NCBI RefSeq assembly: GCF_000160455.2
Contig: NZ_ACJX03000001.1
Location: forward strand, 124,001-188,000
DNA from: Acetomicrobium hydrogeniformans ATCC BAA-1850
Lineage (GTDB): Bacteria; Synergistota; Synergistia; Synergistales; Acetomicrobiaceae
Reading direction: 5' to 3'
Length of the DNA stretch: 64,000 bases
Below are positions 36,406-45,467 of this stretch, in pieces. Positions within the stretch are counted from its first letter, which is position 1. The number at the start of each line of letters is the position of its first letter. The notes beneath the pieces are model-generated. The model was not told where the DNA came from. It searched no databases and saw only the letters and a list, made by a program, of their open reading frames with translations. Made by a program: the position numbers and the translations under genes.

Positions 36406-37779
36406 TTATTGGTTTTTATTATAAAACACGTAATTTATAAGCAAATTGCTCACAATGCCCACAGTGACGGCCAAAAAGACGTTGTTCGTGAGGTAAAGTT
36501 TAACGAAGGGGTGCAAAGTCCCAAGCCAGGCGCTCCTGTCCAAATTTAAATAGTAGGGCATCATGACGGAGATCCCAAGGGTAACTCCGGCTACGATCAT
36601 ATTGCCGAAGTTGTTTTTGATATCGGACATGACGGTATTAATGCCAGAAAGCAGTATCAAACCCGCGCTTATTATAAAGGCCCCGCCAATGACCGACTTT
36701 GGGATCGCTGCCAGGATCGTGGTGAACTTGGGACACAGCCCGTAAAGAAGGAATATAAAAGCCGCTGTTTGCGTGACTACCCTGCTTGCGATCCCCGTCG
36801 AAGCTATGATCCCGGCGTTCTGGCTTGCGCTGGTAACGGGAAGGCCGCCGAAAAGGGAACACAAAGCGCAGGAAAAGCCCTCGGCAGCTATTCCCCTGTT
36901 CATATGCTTTACCTTGTAAGGCTCGGCCGCTGCTGTACATACGGCAGCATAATCCCCTATGGACTCAAACATGGAGCATGCATATCCCGTCAGCACCAAT
37001 AAAATGGCGGAAAAACTTATTATCAAAGGCGATGTCGCACCGTCGTAGCCCTTGAAGGGAAAAAGCTTTGGAAGGCTCACCCAGCCTGCGCGGGCAACAC
37101 TTCCCCAATCGAAAATCCCCAGAACCGTTCCGCCAATTATACCCACAATAAGAATTGAGATGAGCACAAAGCCCCTGGAGATCAGGCCCTTAAGTTTAAA
37201 CCGCAAAAAGAGGGCAAAGAGAAAACTTATTATCCCAAGCGACAAATGAAGGGCATCCGGAATGGCAAATACCCAAGAAAGCGATATACGAGTGATGACA
37301 AAACCGATGGTGGCTACTACCGATCCCACCACGACGGGAGGCATGAATTTCCTTAAAACCGTGAGTACTCTGGATGCTCCGAAAAGTCCTTCGATAACAC
37401 CGCCTGCAAAGGCAGCTCCCCAGGCGGTGGTGAGCCCATAGGGATAAGTTTTGGCTATGGAAGCCATGTTTATGAATATGGGAACGGAAGGAAGCTGAAC
37501 CACAGGCAATCTGTTTCCCAGGGTGGTCTGTATCATCGTCGCCACAAAAACGCCTATGAAGCAGTAGCTTATCATGGAAGGCGTAACGCTCTCTGGAAGC
37601 CCCGCCATGGCCACGAATGCCGTAGCCCAGATGAAGGGGCTGAAATCTACCAAAGTTAGCTGCAGGGCGTAATAAAGCGTTTCAAACACGGACTTCGGCT
37701 TCTCATCTATCGTCAAAACAGGCTTCGTCAAAGCCTCCACTTCCTGCTTGAATACTGCCTGTTCAGGATCATACGCCAT
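36406..37779 (-). CDS. NCS2 xanthine/uracil-type permease
   Basis: 457-residue nucleobase permease with about 12-14 hydrophobic segments, e.g. QTTLGNRLPVVQLPSVPIF and GLPVTSASQNAGIIASTG. It is of the xanthine/urate/uracil branch rather than the AzgA branch. ATG 37779 is taken as the start (MAYDPEQ) behind an AAAGGATGG ribosome site; an upstream TTG at 37806 has none. It heads the permease-xanthine dehydrogenase A-deaminase group. Confidence 0.85.
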   Translation of the reverse strand: MAYDPEQAVFKQEVEALTKPVLTIDEKPKSVFETLYYALQLTLVDFSPFIWATAFVAMAGLPESVTPSMISYCFIGVFVATMIQTTLGNRLPVVQLPSVPIFINMASIAKTYPYGLTTAWGAAFAGGVIEGLFGASRVLTVLRKFMPPVVVGSVVATIGFVITRISLSWVFAIPDALHLSLGIISFLFALFLRFKLKGLISRGFVLISILIVGIIGGTVLGIFDWGSVARAGWVSLPKLFPFKGYDGATSPLIISFSAILLVLTGYACSMFESIGDYAAVCTAAAEPYKVKHMNRGIAAEGFSCALCSLFGGLPVTSASQNAGIIASTGIASRVVTQTAAFIFLLYGLCPKFTTILAAIPKSVIGGAFIISAGLILLSGINTVMSDIKNNFGNMIVAGVTLGISVMMPYYLNLDRSAWLGTLHPFVKLYLTNNVFLAVTVGIVSNLLINYVFYNKNQ

Positions 37780-37804
37780 TATTTTCACCATCCTTTCTAA
37801 AATC

Positions 37805-37834
37805 AAAGGGGCATCCCGCAGCGGACACCCCTTT
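37805..37834 (-). terminator. Hairpin after hydroxylase B, before the NCS2 permease
   Basis: On the minus strand AAAGGGG...CCCCTTT encloses further pairs, about 12 in all including two G-U, with a 6-base loop, then GATTTTAG. It sits 25 bases before the permease start and five bases past the hydroxylase B stop. It looks like a terminator or an attenuator, since no room is left for a separate promoter. Confidence 0.6.
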
Positions 37835-37838
37835 TTCC

Positions 37839-40166
37839 CTAGCCTATTCCCTTTTCCCTGATTGCCTTTAAGACGCGCTCGGGCGTCATGGGAAGGTCAT
37901 ACATCCTGACTCCGACGGCGTCGTAAATGGCGTTAGCGATCGCAGGCCCCGGCGTATTGATGGCCACTTCTCCGACCGATTTTGCTCCGTATGGCCCATA
38001 CTCCTCGAAAGAGGGTACAAGTATCGTAACGACCTCCGGCAAGTCAGTGGTCTTATATACCTTGTAGTCCCAGAAGTTGGGGTTTTTCATCTTCCCCTTC
38101 TCGTCAAAGAGATACTCTTCGCACAGAGAGAAGCTTACGCCGTTTAATACTGCTCCTTCCACCTGCCCTTCGGCAAGCTTCGGGTTTAAGACGTTGCCGC
38201 AGTCCATGGCCGTAACGACCTTGAGGGGCCTGACGATACCGGTCTTTATGTCGACTTCCACTTCGGCGAAGGTGGTGCAGAATGGGAAGGGCGACACAGG
38301 GCTGACGAAGGAGGCGCTTTCCTCGATCTGAAACTGGTTTTTCGCGTAAAAGGCATAGTAAGCCACGTCTTTGAAGCTTAGCCTTCGCCCGCTTCTTGTG
38401 TGGACGACCTCTTCTACTCCAAGGGCCAGATCTTGCTTCGAGCATTCAAGCATCTCGCAAGCAACCTTCAATATCTGGTCTAAGACCTTTTCGGCGCAAA
38501 CCCTGACGGCGTTGCCCGATACGTAAGTCGTAGAAGAAGCGTAGGCTCCCACGTCGTAGGGAGTAAGGTCAGTATCGGAAGAAAGCACTATTATCTTCTC
38601 CGACGGCACCCTTAATGTTTCGGCCGCAATTTGGGCGAGCACCGTATCGGAGCCTGTCCCTATATCTGTGGCCCCAACGTAGAGGTTGAAGGAGCCATCC
38701 TCGTTCATCTTTATGTGGGCGCCGCCCATGTCTATCAGGGGAATGCCCGATCCCTGGGTGGCCACGGCCATTCCGACGCCGTAGCATTTGTCGCCCTCTC
38801 TCCTTTTGGCTTCTCTCTTTTCCTTCCAGCCGATGGCTCGTGCAGCCTCGTCTATGCATTCGGACAGCTTACAGGAAGTGACGACCTGCTCGTGTCCGGT
38901 CTTGCCCTCGCCTATGGCTTTGAAGACTTCGGAGGTCTCGCCCGTCTTTATGTGCCACTTCTTGACGAACTCGGCCATGTCCATGCCGAGAAGCCTCGTT
39001 ATGTGATCTATATGCTGATTGAGCCCGAAAAATCCCTGGGTGGCTCCGTAGCCTCTATAGGCTCCGCCGACAGGGAGGTTGGTGTAGACGCAGTCGGCGT
39101 AGAAGGAGACGTTTTCTATTTTGTTGAAGAGGGGAAGCACCTTAGCGCCCGTATTGGCCAGGACGGTAGGCCCGTGGGGCCCGTATGCTCCTGCGTTCAT
39201 GAGGTCATCGATCTCCATAGCGACGATTGTGCCGTCGTTTTTGACGCCTATCCTTATCCTGGAGCGCATGGCGTGCCTCGTCCTTCCCGATACGAAGTAC
39301 TCCTCCCTGGAGGTTACGATCTGTGCCGGCCGCTTCGTCCTCCATGCAACCAATGCCACGTAAGGCTCAAGCAGCACTTCCTGCTTGCTCCCGAATCCAC
39401 CTCCGATGCGGGGCTTGATCACCCTTATTTTTCCCAGGGGAATTCCCAATATGTTGGAGACTATCCTCCTGGCGTGGAAGGGAACCTGAGTCGATGTAAT
39501 AAGAACCAGTCTGCCATAGTGATCAAACGTGGCCTTCGTCACGTGCGTCTCCAGGGCGCAGTGAGAGGCGATATGGGTATAGTAAGTTGCCTCCTGCACG
39601 AAGTCCGCCTCTTCAAATCCTTTCTGCGAATCTCCGTAGAGGAAGGCGATCCTTGCAGCTAAGTTCTTTTCCGGTCTGTATATGGCCGAAGGTATGAGAA
39701 CATGCTCATCTCCGTCGTGAAGTACAGGGGCACCGTCCTTTTCGGCTTGCTCTATGTCGAAAAGTGCAGGAAGCAGCTCGTATTCCACCTTAATTTTTTT
39801 CACCGCTTCCTTCGCTATCTCTTCGCTTTCTGCTGCTACCAGGGCTACCCTGTCGCCGACGAACCTCACCTTTTCGTCGAACATGTACATGTCGTAGGGA
39901 GAAGGCTCCGGATGTGACTGGCCTGCGGAGGTGTAAAGCACCCTTGGGGTGTTTTTGTAGGTTAACACCAGCGCAACGCCGGGCATCAATTCGGCTTCGG
40001 CCGTATCTATGCTTTTTATCTTCGCATGAGCGTGGGGCGAGTACAGAAAGGCTATATGAAGGGGATCTTTAAGCGTAAAGTCGTCAGCAAAGAGCGGTTC
40101 GCCCGCCGCGAGCGCCAGGGCATCGACTTTCTCCTTATTTTTTCCAATGTTGATATAATCAGTCAT
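37839..40166 (-). CDS. Molybdenum hydroxylase B (xanthine dehydrogenase family), large subunit
   Basis: 775-residue molybdopterin subunit. The pocket motifs are GGGFGSKQE, with Gln where classic xanthine dehydrogenase has the purine-binding Glu, and AYRGYGATQ. The catalytic Glu in GAKSVGEVAI is kept. The Gln suggests a different or shifted substrate, such as another purine or a ring nitrogen compound. It overlaps the Fe-S subunit gene by eight bases and forms a three-gene enzyme with it and the FAD subunit. Confidence 0.85.
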   Translation of the reverse strand: MTDYINIGKNKEKVDALALAAGEPLFADDFTLKDPLHIAFLYSPHAHAKIKSIDTAEAELMPGVALVLTYKNTPRVLYTSAGQSHPEPSPYDMYMFDEKVRFVGDRVALVAAESEEIAKEAVKKIKVEYELLPALFDIEQAEKDGAPVLHDGDEHVLIPSAIYRPEKNLAARIAFLYGDSQKGFEEADFVQEATYYTHIASHCALETHVTKATFDHYGRLVLITSTQVPFHARRIVSNILGIPLGKIRVIKPRIGGGFGSKQEVLLEPYVALVAWRTKRPAQIVTSREEYFVSGRTRHAMRSRIRIGVKNDGTIVAMEIDDLMNAGAYGPHGPTVLANTGAKVLPLFNKIENVSFYADCVYTNLPVGGAYRGYGATQGFFGLNQHIDHITRLLGMDMAEFVKKWHIKTGETSEVFKAIGEGKTGHEQVVTSCKLSECIDEAARAIGWKEKREAKRREGDKCYGVGMAVATQGSGIPLIDMGGAHIKMNEDGSFNLYVGATDIGTGSDTVLAQIAAETLRVPSEKIIVLSSDTDLTPYDVGAYASSTTYVSGNAVRVCAEKVLDQILKVACEMLECSKQDLALGVEEVVHTRSGRRLSFKDVAYYAFYAKNQFQIEESASFVSPVSPFPFCTTFAEVEVDIKTGIVRPLKVVTAMDCGNVLNPKLAEGQVEGAVLNGVSFSLCEEYLFDEKGKMKNPNFWDYKVYKTTDLPEVVTILVPSFEEYGPYGAKSVGEVAINTPGPAIANAIYDAVGVRMYDLPMTPERVLKAIREKGIG

Positions 40167-40626
40167 TTTCCTTCACCTTCCTCGCGGCAAGTTTCACGGC
40201 ATCTATTATCTTCACGTAACCCGTGCACCTGCAGAAATTTCCGTCAAGGGCTTCCTTTATCTCTTCGTCGGTGGGATCAGGGTTTCTTTGAAGCAGGGCG
40301 TAAGTGGCAAGCACCATGCCGGGGGTGCAGTAACCGCACTGTACTGCTCCCGCCTCGACGAAGGCCTCTTGTATCGGGTGGGGTTCGTGAATAGACCCTA
40401 TACCTTTGACCGTCGTGATTTTTCTTTCGCCTGCGGAAGCAGCGTAAACCATGCAGGAGTTTACGAGTTCTCCATCTAGCAACACGCTGCAGGCGCCGCA
40501 AAAGCCTTCCCTGCAGCCGCATTTTACCTCCGTAAAGCCGTTGTCCCGTAAAAGGTCTAACAGCCTGGCATGGGAAGCAAATTTCAGTTCGTATACTTTT
40601 CCGTTTATGTTAAACGATGCCTTCAT
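40159..40626 (-). CDS. Molybdenum hydroxylase B, Fe-S subunit
   Basis: 155-residue subunit with two 2Fe-2S clusters: GCREGFCGACSVLLDG plus the Cys of VNSCMVY, then VQCGYCTPGMV and NFCRCTGYVK. It passes electrons from the molybdenum site to FAD. ATG 40626 is the preferred start because GAGG lies eight bases upstream; GTG 40635 and ATG 40632 are in frame but too close to it. It overlaps the large subunit. Confidence 0.88.
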   Translation of the reverse strand: MKASFNINGKVYELKFASHARLLDLLRDNGFTEVKCGCREGFCGACSVLLDGELVNSCMVYAASAGERKITTVKGIGSIHEPHPIQEAFVEAGAVQCGYCTPGMVLATYALLQRNPDPTDEEIKEALDGNFCRCTGYVKIIDAVKLAARKVKEND

Positions 40627-40631
40627 CTCCA

Positions 40632-41426
40632 TCACCTCGCACTACCTAAAGCATTCAGGCCGCGACAAAGCAATACCTTAGAGACCTCCGCCAAGTAGGC
40701 ACCGCTTCCTGCTGGCTTGTCGGTGAATTCGACGTTGACATTCCGTGAAATCCCTTCGACATCGACGTCCTCAAGCCTGCTGCCTTGAAGCGCCTTTTCA
40801 ACTCCGCTTAACCTGTCGTATACCTTCTTCGAGCCTGTAACCACGACCTTTGCATCTCTTATAGACTCGCCTTCGACGGACAGTGCGATTGTGACAGTCA
40901 GGGCCGAGTAATCAGTTGAGGTCCTTGCAAATCTGTCAAACCAGCCGATTAATTTCACGTCGGGAAATCTGACTTCGGTCACGGCACAACCTTGAAACTT
41001 GCCTCTATCGGACAAAAGCTCCTCGTATTTACAGGTACCCTGCCTTCTTCCCAGGACTTCAATTTCTGCTTCCAACGCCAGAAGGGGACCCATAAGGTTC
41101 GACCAAAGGGGCGACAGATACACGCTTCCGCCCATGGTTATCCTGTTCCTCAAGGGTGTAGTCGCCGTGCATTTTAAAGCCTTGACAAGGAAGTGGTCGC
41201 TTTCTAAGGAGTCTATAACTCGGTTCAGTGTCGCCGTCGCTCCGATGTGCCAGATGTTGCCATCTTTTTTGACATAGTTTAGGGGCAAAGAGGAGATGTC
41301 GATAACCCGCTTTGCCGATTTTATCCTCTCTTCCTTTATGGCCGTGCCACCTGCATGGATGAGCGCTCCCTCTTCCTTTAAAAGCTCTGCCAGTTCTTCC
41401 CGGCTTTTTGGAAAATACCACTCCAT
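40632..41426 (-). CDS. Molybdenum hydroxylase B, FAD subunit
   Basis: 264-residue FAD-binding subunit of the CoxM/XdhB type. The flavin motifs are weaker than in the other two enzymes: IHAGGTAIKEE replaces the usual AGGTDL, and TMGGSVYLSPLWSNL replaces TIGGNL. It lies between ssnA and the Fe-S gene. ATG 41426 follows AAGGAG; an upstream TTG at 41435 is in frame and overlaps the end of ssnA. Confidence 0.8.
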   Translation of the reverse strand: MEWYFPKSREELAELLKEEGALIHAGGTAIKEERIKSAKRVIDISSLPLNYVKKDGNIWHIGATATLNRVIDSLESDHFLVKALKCTATTPLRNRITMGGSVYLSPLWSNLMGPLLALEAEIEVLGRRQGTCKYEELLSDRGKFQGCAVTEVRFPDVKLIGWFDRFARTSTDYSALTVTIALSVEGESIRDAKVVVTGSKKVYDRLSGVEKALQGSRLEDVDVEGISRNVNVEFTDKPAGSGAYLAEVSKVLLCRGLNALGSAR

Positions 41427-41431
41427 CGCTT

Positions 41432-42769
41432 TCAACTCCTTTTTTTCCAGTATCTTTCTGCCACCTTTTTGGCTTCCGCCATGACGCTTTCTTCGTCCAC
41501 GCTCACCAGGACGTGGTCTTTTACGACCTCGCGGCCTCCCGCTATAACGGTATTTACCGCGCTATCGCGAATGCCAAATATAAGATGGCCTAAAAGGTTC
41601 TGAGGCGTCAAAGGCGTAGGCGGATAGTAATCAAGGACGACCAGGTCGGCAGCAGCTCCTTCCTTTATCACTCCCATGGGTTTGCCGAAGTGGGCCGAAA
41701 AGATCGCCGCGTTCGACTCGAAAAGCATCTTCGCCGTCTCGGTCCAGCCCACGGTCGGATCCCGACGTTCGTGTTTGTGTATTATGTAAGCCACCTTGGC
41801 AGACTCAAGCATGGAAGGGGTGTAGCCGTCGGTCCCCAAGCCCACATTAACGCCCTTTGCGATCATCCCCACGACGTTTGGCACGCCCACGGCGTTGTTC
41901 ATGTTGGACTCCGGATTATGAACGACATTTACGCCACATTTCGCCAAAAGCTCGATTTCGGGCTCATCTATATGCACTCCGTGAATAGCAAGGCTGCCGG
42001 GGATTAAAACTCCGAGCTCGTACAACCTGTCCGTTACGCCCTTGTAACCCCTTTCTCTGGCGTCGGTCACGTCAGCCAGCCCTTCGGCAAGGTGAAAATG
42101 GAAGGACGCGTTAAGGCCCTCAGCCTCCTCAGCGCAACGCTTCAAAGTCTCGTCTTCCAAGGTGAAGGAGGCATGCAGTCCGAACATGGCCCGAACGAAG
42201 GGGTCATTTGCATTCTTTCTTATAAACCTCACGTTTTCTTCTATGGAGGCATCTCTTGCCTTCGGCCCCCAGCGATCCGAGACCTCAAAACATAAAGACC
42301 CTTTTAGTCCCGCGTCTTTCAGGGCCTTTTCGAGCACGTCAAGGCTTCCTTCGATCATGCCAAAGGAGGCGTGATGGTCAAGTATCGCGGTCGTCCCGCT
42401 TTTGAGCGAATCTATGGCACCTATCAGGGCGCTGTAGTAAAGCTCCTCTTCAGTCATAAGGTCTTTGTCCATGCTCCACCAGAGCCGCTCGAGTATCTCC
42501 TTAAAGGTCTTTGGCGAGGGACCCGCTATGGACATGCCGCGGGCAAAGCTGCTGTAAAGGTGCATGTGGGCATTGAGAAAGCCAGGAATCACGAGTCTGC
42601 CGCCCAAGTCTTTAACCGTTACTCCTTCTTTATTGCCGTATTCTGCGAGGATATCGTTACTTTTGCCCACCCCGGTTATAGTTTCACCGTCTATGACCAG
42701 GCCGCTGTCTTCTATGACCCTGCAGTCTTCGCCAAGGGTTACAACTGTCCCGCCTTTTAGGATTAACAA
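41432..42769 (-). CDS. ssnA: SsnA-type amidohydrolase
   Basis: 445-residue metal-dependent amidohydrolase of the guanine deaminase/atrazine chlorohydrolase class. Metal ligands are in NAHMHLYSSFARG, HFHLAEG and IHGVHID, and the catalytic Asp in GLGTDGYTPSM. SsnA belongs to the gene set linked to anaerobic urate and purine breakdown in gut bacteria. TTG 42769 (MLILKGGTVVTLG) after GGGAGGG is the likely start; ATG 42787 is in frame but has no RBS. It is followed directly by hydroxylase B genes. Confidence 0.85.
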   Translation of the reverse strand: MLILKGGTVVTLGEDCRVIEDSGLVIDGETITGVGKSNDILAEYGNKEGVTVKDLGGRLVIPGFLNAHMHLYSSFARGMSIAGPSPKTFKEILERLWWSMDKDLMTEEELYYSALIGAIDSLKSGTTAILDHHASFGMIEGSLDVLEKALKDAGLKGSLCFEVSDRWGPKARDASIEENVRFIRKNANDPFVRAMFGLHASFTLEDETLKRCAEEAEGLNASFHFHLAEGLADVTDARERGYKGVTDRLYELGVLIPGSLAIHGVHIDEPEIELLAKCGVNVVHNPESNMNNAVGVPNVVGMIAKGVNVGLGTDGYTPSMLESAKVAYIIHKHERRDPTVGWTETAKMLFESNAAIFSAHFGKPMGVIKEGAAADLVVLDYYPPTPLTPQNLLGHLIFGIRDSAVNTVIAGGREVVKDHVLVSVDEESVMAEAKKVAERYWKKRS

Positions 42770-42816
42770 CTCTATCCCTCCCTTCATTACAACTCATTAA
42801 TACTAAATATCTGAAT

Positions 42817-43314
42817 CTACCGCTCCCAATATCCCTTATGGACCTCAATTACCTCTTCAGCCAGCTCCTCAAAAGGCCCTATTACACAAATATCCTTTTG
42901 CCCGCAAGCTATTATTTCCCTACAAGGAAGGTCAAGCGTAGGATTTTGCGGATGGTCCCTCGTCAAGGACAACAGTTGTCTTTCTGATAAAGCGTAGATT
43001 ATCGTTCCCACATTAGACCAATAGATTGCCCCGGTACACATAGCACAAGGTTCTACTGAAGTATACAAAATACATTGCCACAAAAAGTCTTTATCGTAAA
43101 TTTGTGAAGCCTTTTCGACCAAGACCAATTCTGCGTGCCCAGTACATCTTTTCTCGGTAATTTCGACATTCCCTTGCTCGAGCAATACATCTCCTTCAGG
43201 ACCTACTAAAACTGCTCCAAAAGGAGTATTACCTGATTCTCTAGCCTTACGAGAAGTTTCAATTGCCAAACGTAAATATTTAATATGATCAAGATAATCA
43301 AATTGGCTTTTCAC
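42817..43314 (-). CDS. Nucleobase deaminase, guanine deaminase-like
   Basis: 165-residue zinc deaminase of the cytidine deaminase superfamily. H60 and E62 lie in TGHAEL, and C90 and C93 in EPCAMC. The NTPFGAVLVGPEGDVL stretch and the length fit guanine/cytosine deaminases. GTG start. It lies behind a purine/pyrimidine permease and before ssnA. Codon use is AT-rich, like the two genes upstream and unlike the rest of the block. Confidence 0.8.
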   Translation of the reverse strand: MKSQFDYLDHIKYLRLAIETSRKARESGNTPFGAVLVGPEGDVLLEQGNVEITEKRCTGHAELVLVEKASQIYDKDFLWQCILYTSVEPCAMCTGAIYWSNVGTIIYALSERQLLSLTRDHPQNPTLDLPCREIIACGQKDICVIGPFEELAEEVIEVHKGYWER

Positions 43315-43364
43315 TAATATCCACCACCCGAAATTAAATGTAAAAACTCATACCTCCTAAAGTT

Positions 43365-43556
43365 TTAAGGGCGCCAATACGTAAAACCGTACGTTGTTAG
43401 GGCTAAACTTAAAATTAACAATGCATTTCCCACATATATGCCGCTGCTTGAATTACACAAGCATGCCATAAAAGATCCAGTGGCCATCATAAAGATGCCT
43501 ATAGTTGCAAATAATCTTCCCTGTTTTACCTTCTTCACGTCAGTCAAGGAAATCAC
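43365..43556 (-). CDS. Small hypothetical membrane protein
   Basis: 63 residues with two hydrophobic segments (LFATIGIFMMATGSFMACL and NALLILSLALTTYGF). It lies 12 bases after the permease and 50 before the deaminase, in the same strand and the same AT-rich stretch. Starts at GTG with a poor RBS. No family is recognised. It could be an accessory subunit of the permease, or a spurious frame. Confidence 0.45.
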   Translation of the reverse strand: MISLTDVKKVKQGRLFATIGIFMMATGSFMACLCNSSSGIYVGNALLILSLALTTYGFTYWRP

Positions 43557-43568
43557 CCACTTTATATA

Positions 43569-44822
43569 TCAGTATGCTCTCTTTTTTAACAAAACAGACA
43601 ATAACAAATATGTAAAAAAGCCAAATAATATACCATTGACTGGAGGGAAGCCAACTTTAGTAACAAATACCAACAACACAGATATGATCCAAGAAAACCA
43701 GGCAATATAATTCCAATTATCATACCCTAGTTTAGATGTATCATAATATCCACGCCTAAGAATATAGTAATCAGCAAATATAATACCAGGAAGAGGCGGT
43801 ACTATGTTACCAAGTGTGTTTAAAAATACAAAAAATATACCAATGTTATAAGGCTTTGTTAAGGTTAATAAAGCTGATATCATTAGAACAACAGCTAATA
43901 TTTGTCTTTTCCCTTTGTTTAAGGCATTTGAAAGATTTAGGCTAGTTGAGTAAATATTAGCAGCATTAGTAGTCCATATATTAGTGCTCATTAAAATTAC
44001 GCTAGGTATTATTAATCCCATATCAAGCAACACCTTTGTAAGATCACTATCACCCATTGCTATACTGGTTATCGCACCGCATATAATCAATAAGCTATTC
44101 CCTGCAACCAAGCCGCACCCAGCACTTAATACAGCTTCTTTTGTATTTTTGGCATATCTCATGATGTCTGCAATACAGGTTGAGGCAGAAAAGATCCAGG
44201 TACCAACTACGATGGAGAATGCATAACCCAGTGTTAAGGATGTACTAGGTAGATATTCAAAAATATTACTCCAACCGCCTGTAAGCTGTACGGATTTCAT
44301 TGCAGTGGCTATAGAAAGAAATATAATATTGGGAATAGCCACATATCCCAAAACAGTAAGGGCATCTATACCTATTAAGGCAAATATACCCATAAGAATA
44401 GCGCTAGCTATCATCGCGATACTTTCACCTATGGATCCTAAATGCAATAATTGTGCTATTAAATGTCCATATAATGCTGATTGAATTGTGTACCAACCTA
44501 TATTAACTATAGGCACAAAGAAAGAAGCTATTCTAGAGCCCTTCACGCCAAAACTATATCTTGTTATGAGAGCGAAGGTTAATCCGGTTTTACATGATAT
44601 TACTGATATTAAAGAAGCAATAATAGTTAGAAAACAATTGCCAAGTATAGTAATTAAAACAATTTCCCTAAAAGTAAGCCCAGCTGCTAAACCGCCTCCA
44701 GCTACCATACTAGCGATTACAAACACAAACCCCGTCCACACCATTGTTACACCTAGAAATGTTTTTCGTTGGTTTATGGGCACAGCACTTAATTCATAGT
44801 CCTCAGCTTTGTTTTTGGCCAT
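43569..44822 (-). CDS. codB: NCS1 cytosine/purine permease
   Basis: 417-residue CodB-like transporter with about 12 hydrophobic segments. It has the NCS1 N-terminal pattern (VPINQRKTFLGVTMVWTGF, FALITRYSFGVKGSR) and PPLPGIIFADYYILRRG near the C-terminus. It should import cytosine or a purine. RBS AGAAGGAGG precedes ATG 44822. It starts an AT-rich three-gene stretch with a small membrane protein and a deaminase, and looks acquired. The symbol marks the family only. Confidence 0.85.
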   Translation of the reverse strand: MAKNKAEDYELSAVPINQRKTFLGVTMVWTGFVFVIASMVAGGGLAAGLTFREIVLITILGNCFLTIIASLISVISCKTGLTFALITRYSFGVKGSRIASFFVPIVNIGWYTIQSALYGHLIAQLLHLGSIGESIAMIASAILMGIFALIGIDALTVLGYVAIPNIIFLSIATAMKSVQLTGGWSNIFEYLPSTSLTLGYAFSIVVGTWIFSASTCIADIMRYAKNTKEAVLSAGCGLVAGNSLLIICGAITSIAMGDSDLTKVLLDMGLIIPSVILMSTNIWTTNAANIYSTSLNLSNALNKGKRQILAVVLMISALLTLTKPYNIGIFFVFLNTLGNIVPPLPGIIFADYYILRRGYYDTSKLGYDNWNYIAWFSWIISVLLVFVTKVGFPPVNGILFGFFTYLLLSVLLKKRAY

Positions 44823-44909
44823 GCAATTAGCCTCCTTCTAAAATAAAGATTAAAACACTATTTGGAGTTCTATACTCTTTTGTATAATAATAATTTCACA
44901 TAAATTATA

Positions 44910-44968
44910 TTCTTTGGGACAAAATCTTGGCTTTTATTTGGTTAGAGCTAAGATTTGCGTCCCAAGAA
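44910..44968 (-). terminator. Long hairpin after hydroxylase C operon
   Basis: On the minus strand TTCTTGGGAC and CAAATCTT pair with AAGATTTTG and GTCCCAAAGAA around a loop of about 20 bases. It lies just after the Fe-S subunit stop and before the NCS1 permease. The tail is AT-rich but not a clean T run. It probably separates the two groups of genes. Confidence 0.6.
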
Positions 44969-44990
44969 ATAGGCTACACGCTTTTATCTA

Positions 44991-45467
44991 TCAAGACGCT
45001 AAGTTCTTGTTAACCGCACTCTCTATCGCCTCTATGATCTGCTCATACCCCGTACAGCGGCACAAATTTCCCTCTATGGCGGTCTTTATCTCCTCCCTGG
45101 TGGGGTTAGGGTTTTTGTCGAGCAAGGCCTTGGCGGACATGAGCATGCCGGGTGTGCAAAAACCGCACTGTACGGCGTGATGCTTTATGAATGCCTCCTG
45201 CAGCGGATGAAGGTGTCCGTTGACCTCTAAGCCTTCGACGGTAAGGACCTCGTTTCCGTCGGCTTGAGCCGTCAAAACCATGCAGGAATGCACAGCCTCA
45301 CCGTCAAGTATTACCGTACATGCTCCGCATTCCCCGACGCCGCAACCTTCCTTCGTGCCCGTAAGGTGAAGGCGCTCCCGCAAGGTGTCGAGCAGCCTTT
45401 CCTTCGGCCCGACTGTAAGGCGATGTTTCGTTCCATTTACGGTGATGGTGACTTCGATATCATTCAT
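44991..45467 (-). CDS. Molybdenum hydroxylase C, Fe-S subunit
   Basis: 158 residues with two 2Fe-2S clusters: GCGVGECGACTVILDG plus HSCMVL, then VQCGFCTPGML and NLCRCTGYEQ. ATG 45467 follows GGAGG by nine bases and overlaps the FAD subunit stop (ATGAATGA). The earlier in-frame start at 45485 would lie within the RBS. Last gene of the hydroxylase C group. Confidence 0.9.
   Translation of the reverse strand: MNDIEVTITVNGTKHRLTVGPKERLLDTLRERLHLTGTKEGCGVGECGACTVILDGEAVHSCMVLTAQADGNEVLTVEGLEVNGHLHPLQEAFIKHHAVQCGFCTPGMLMSAKALLDKNPNPTREEIKTAIEGNLCRCTGYEQIIEAIESAVNKNLAS

Noticed and set aside
38631-39662. 343-codon plus-strand ORF opposite hydroxylase B
   Set aside because: It lies fully antisense to a well-conserved molybdenum hydroxylase gene and has no recognisable domain.
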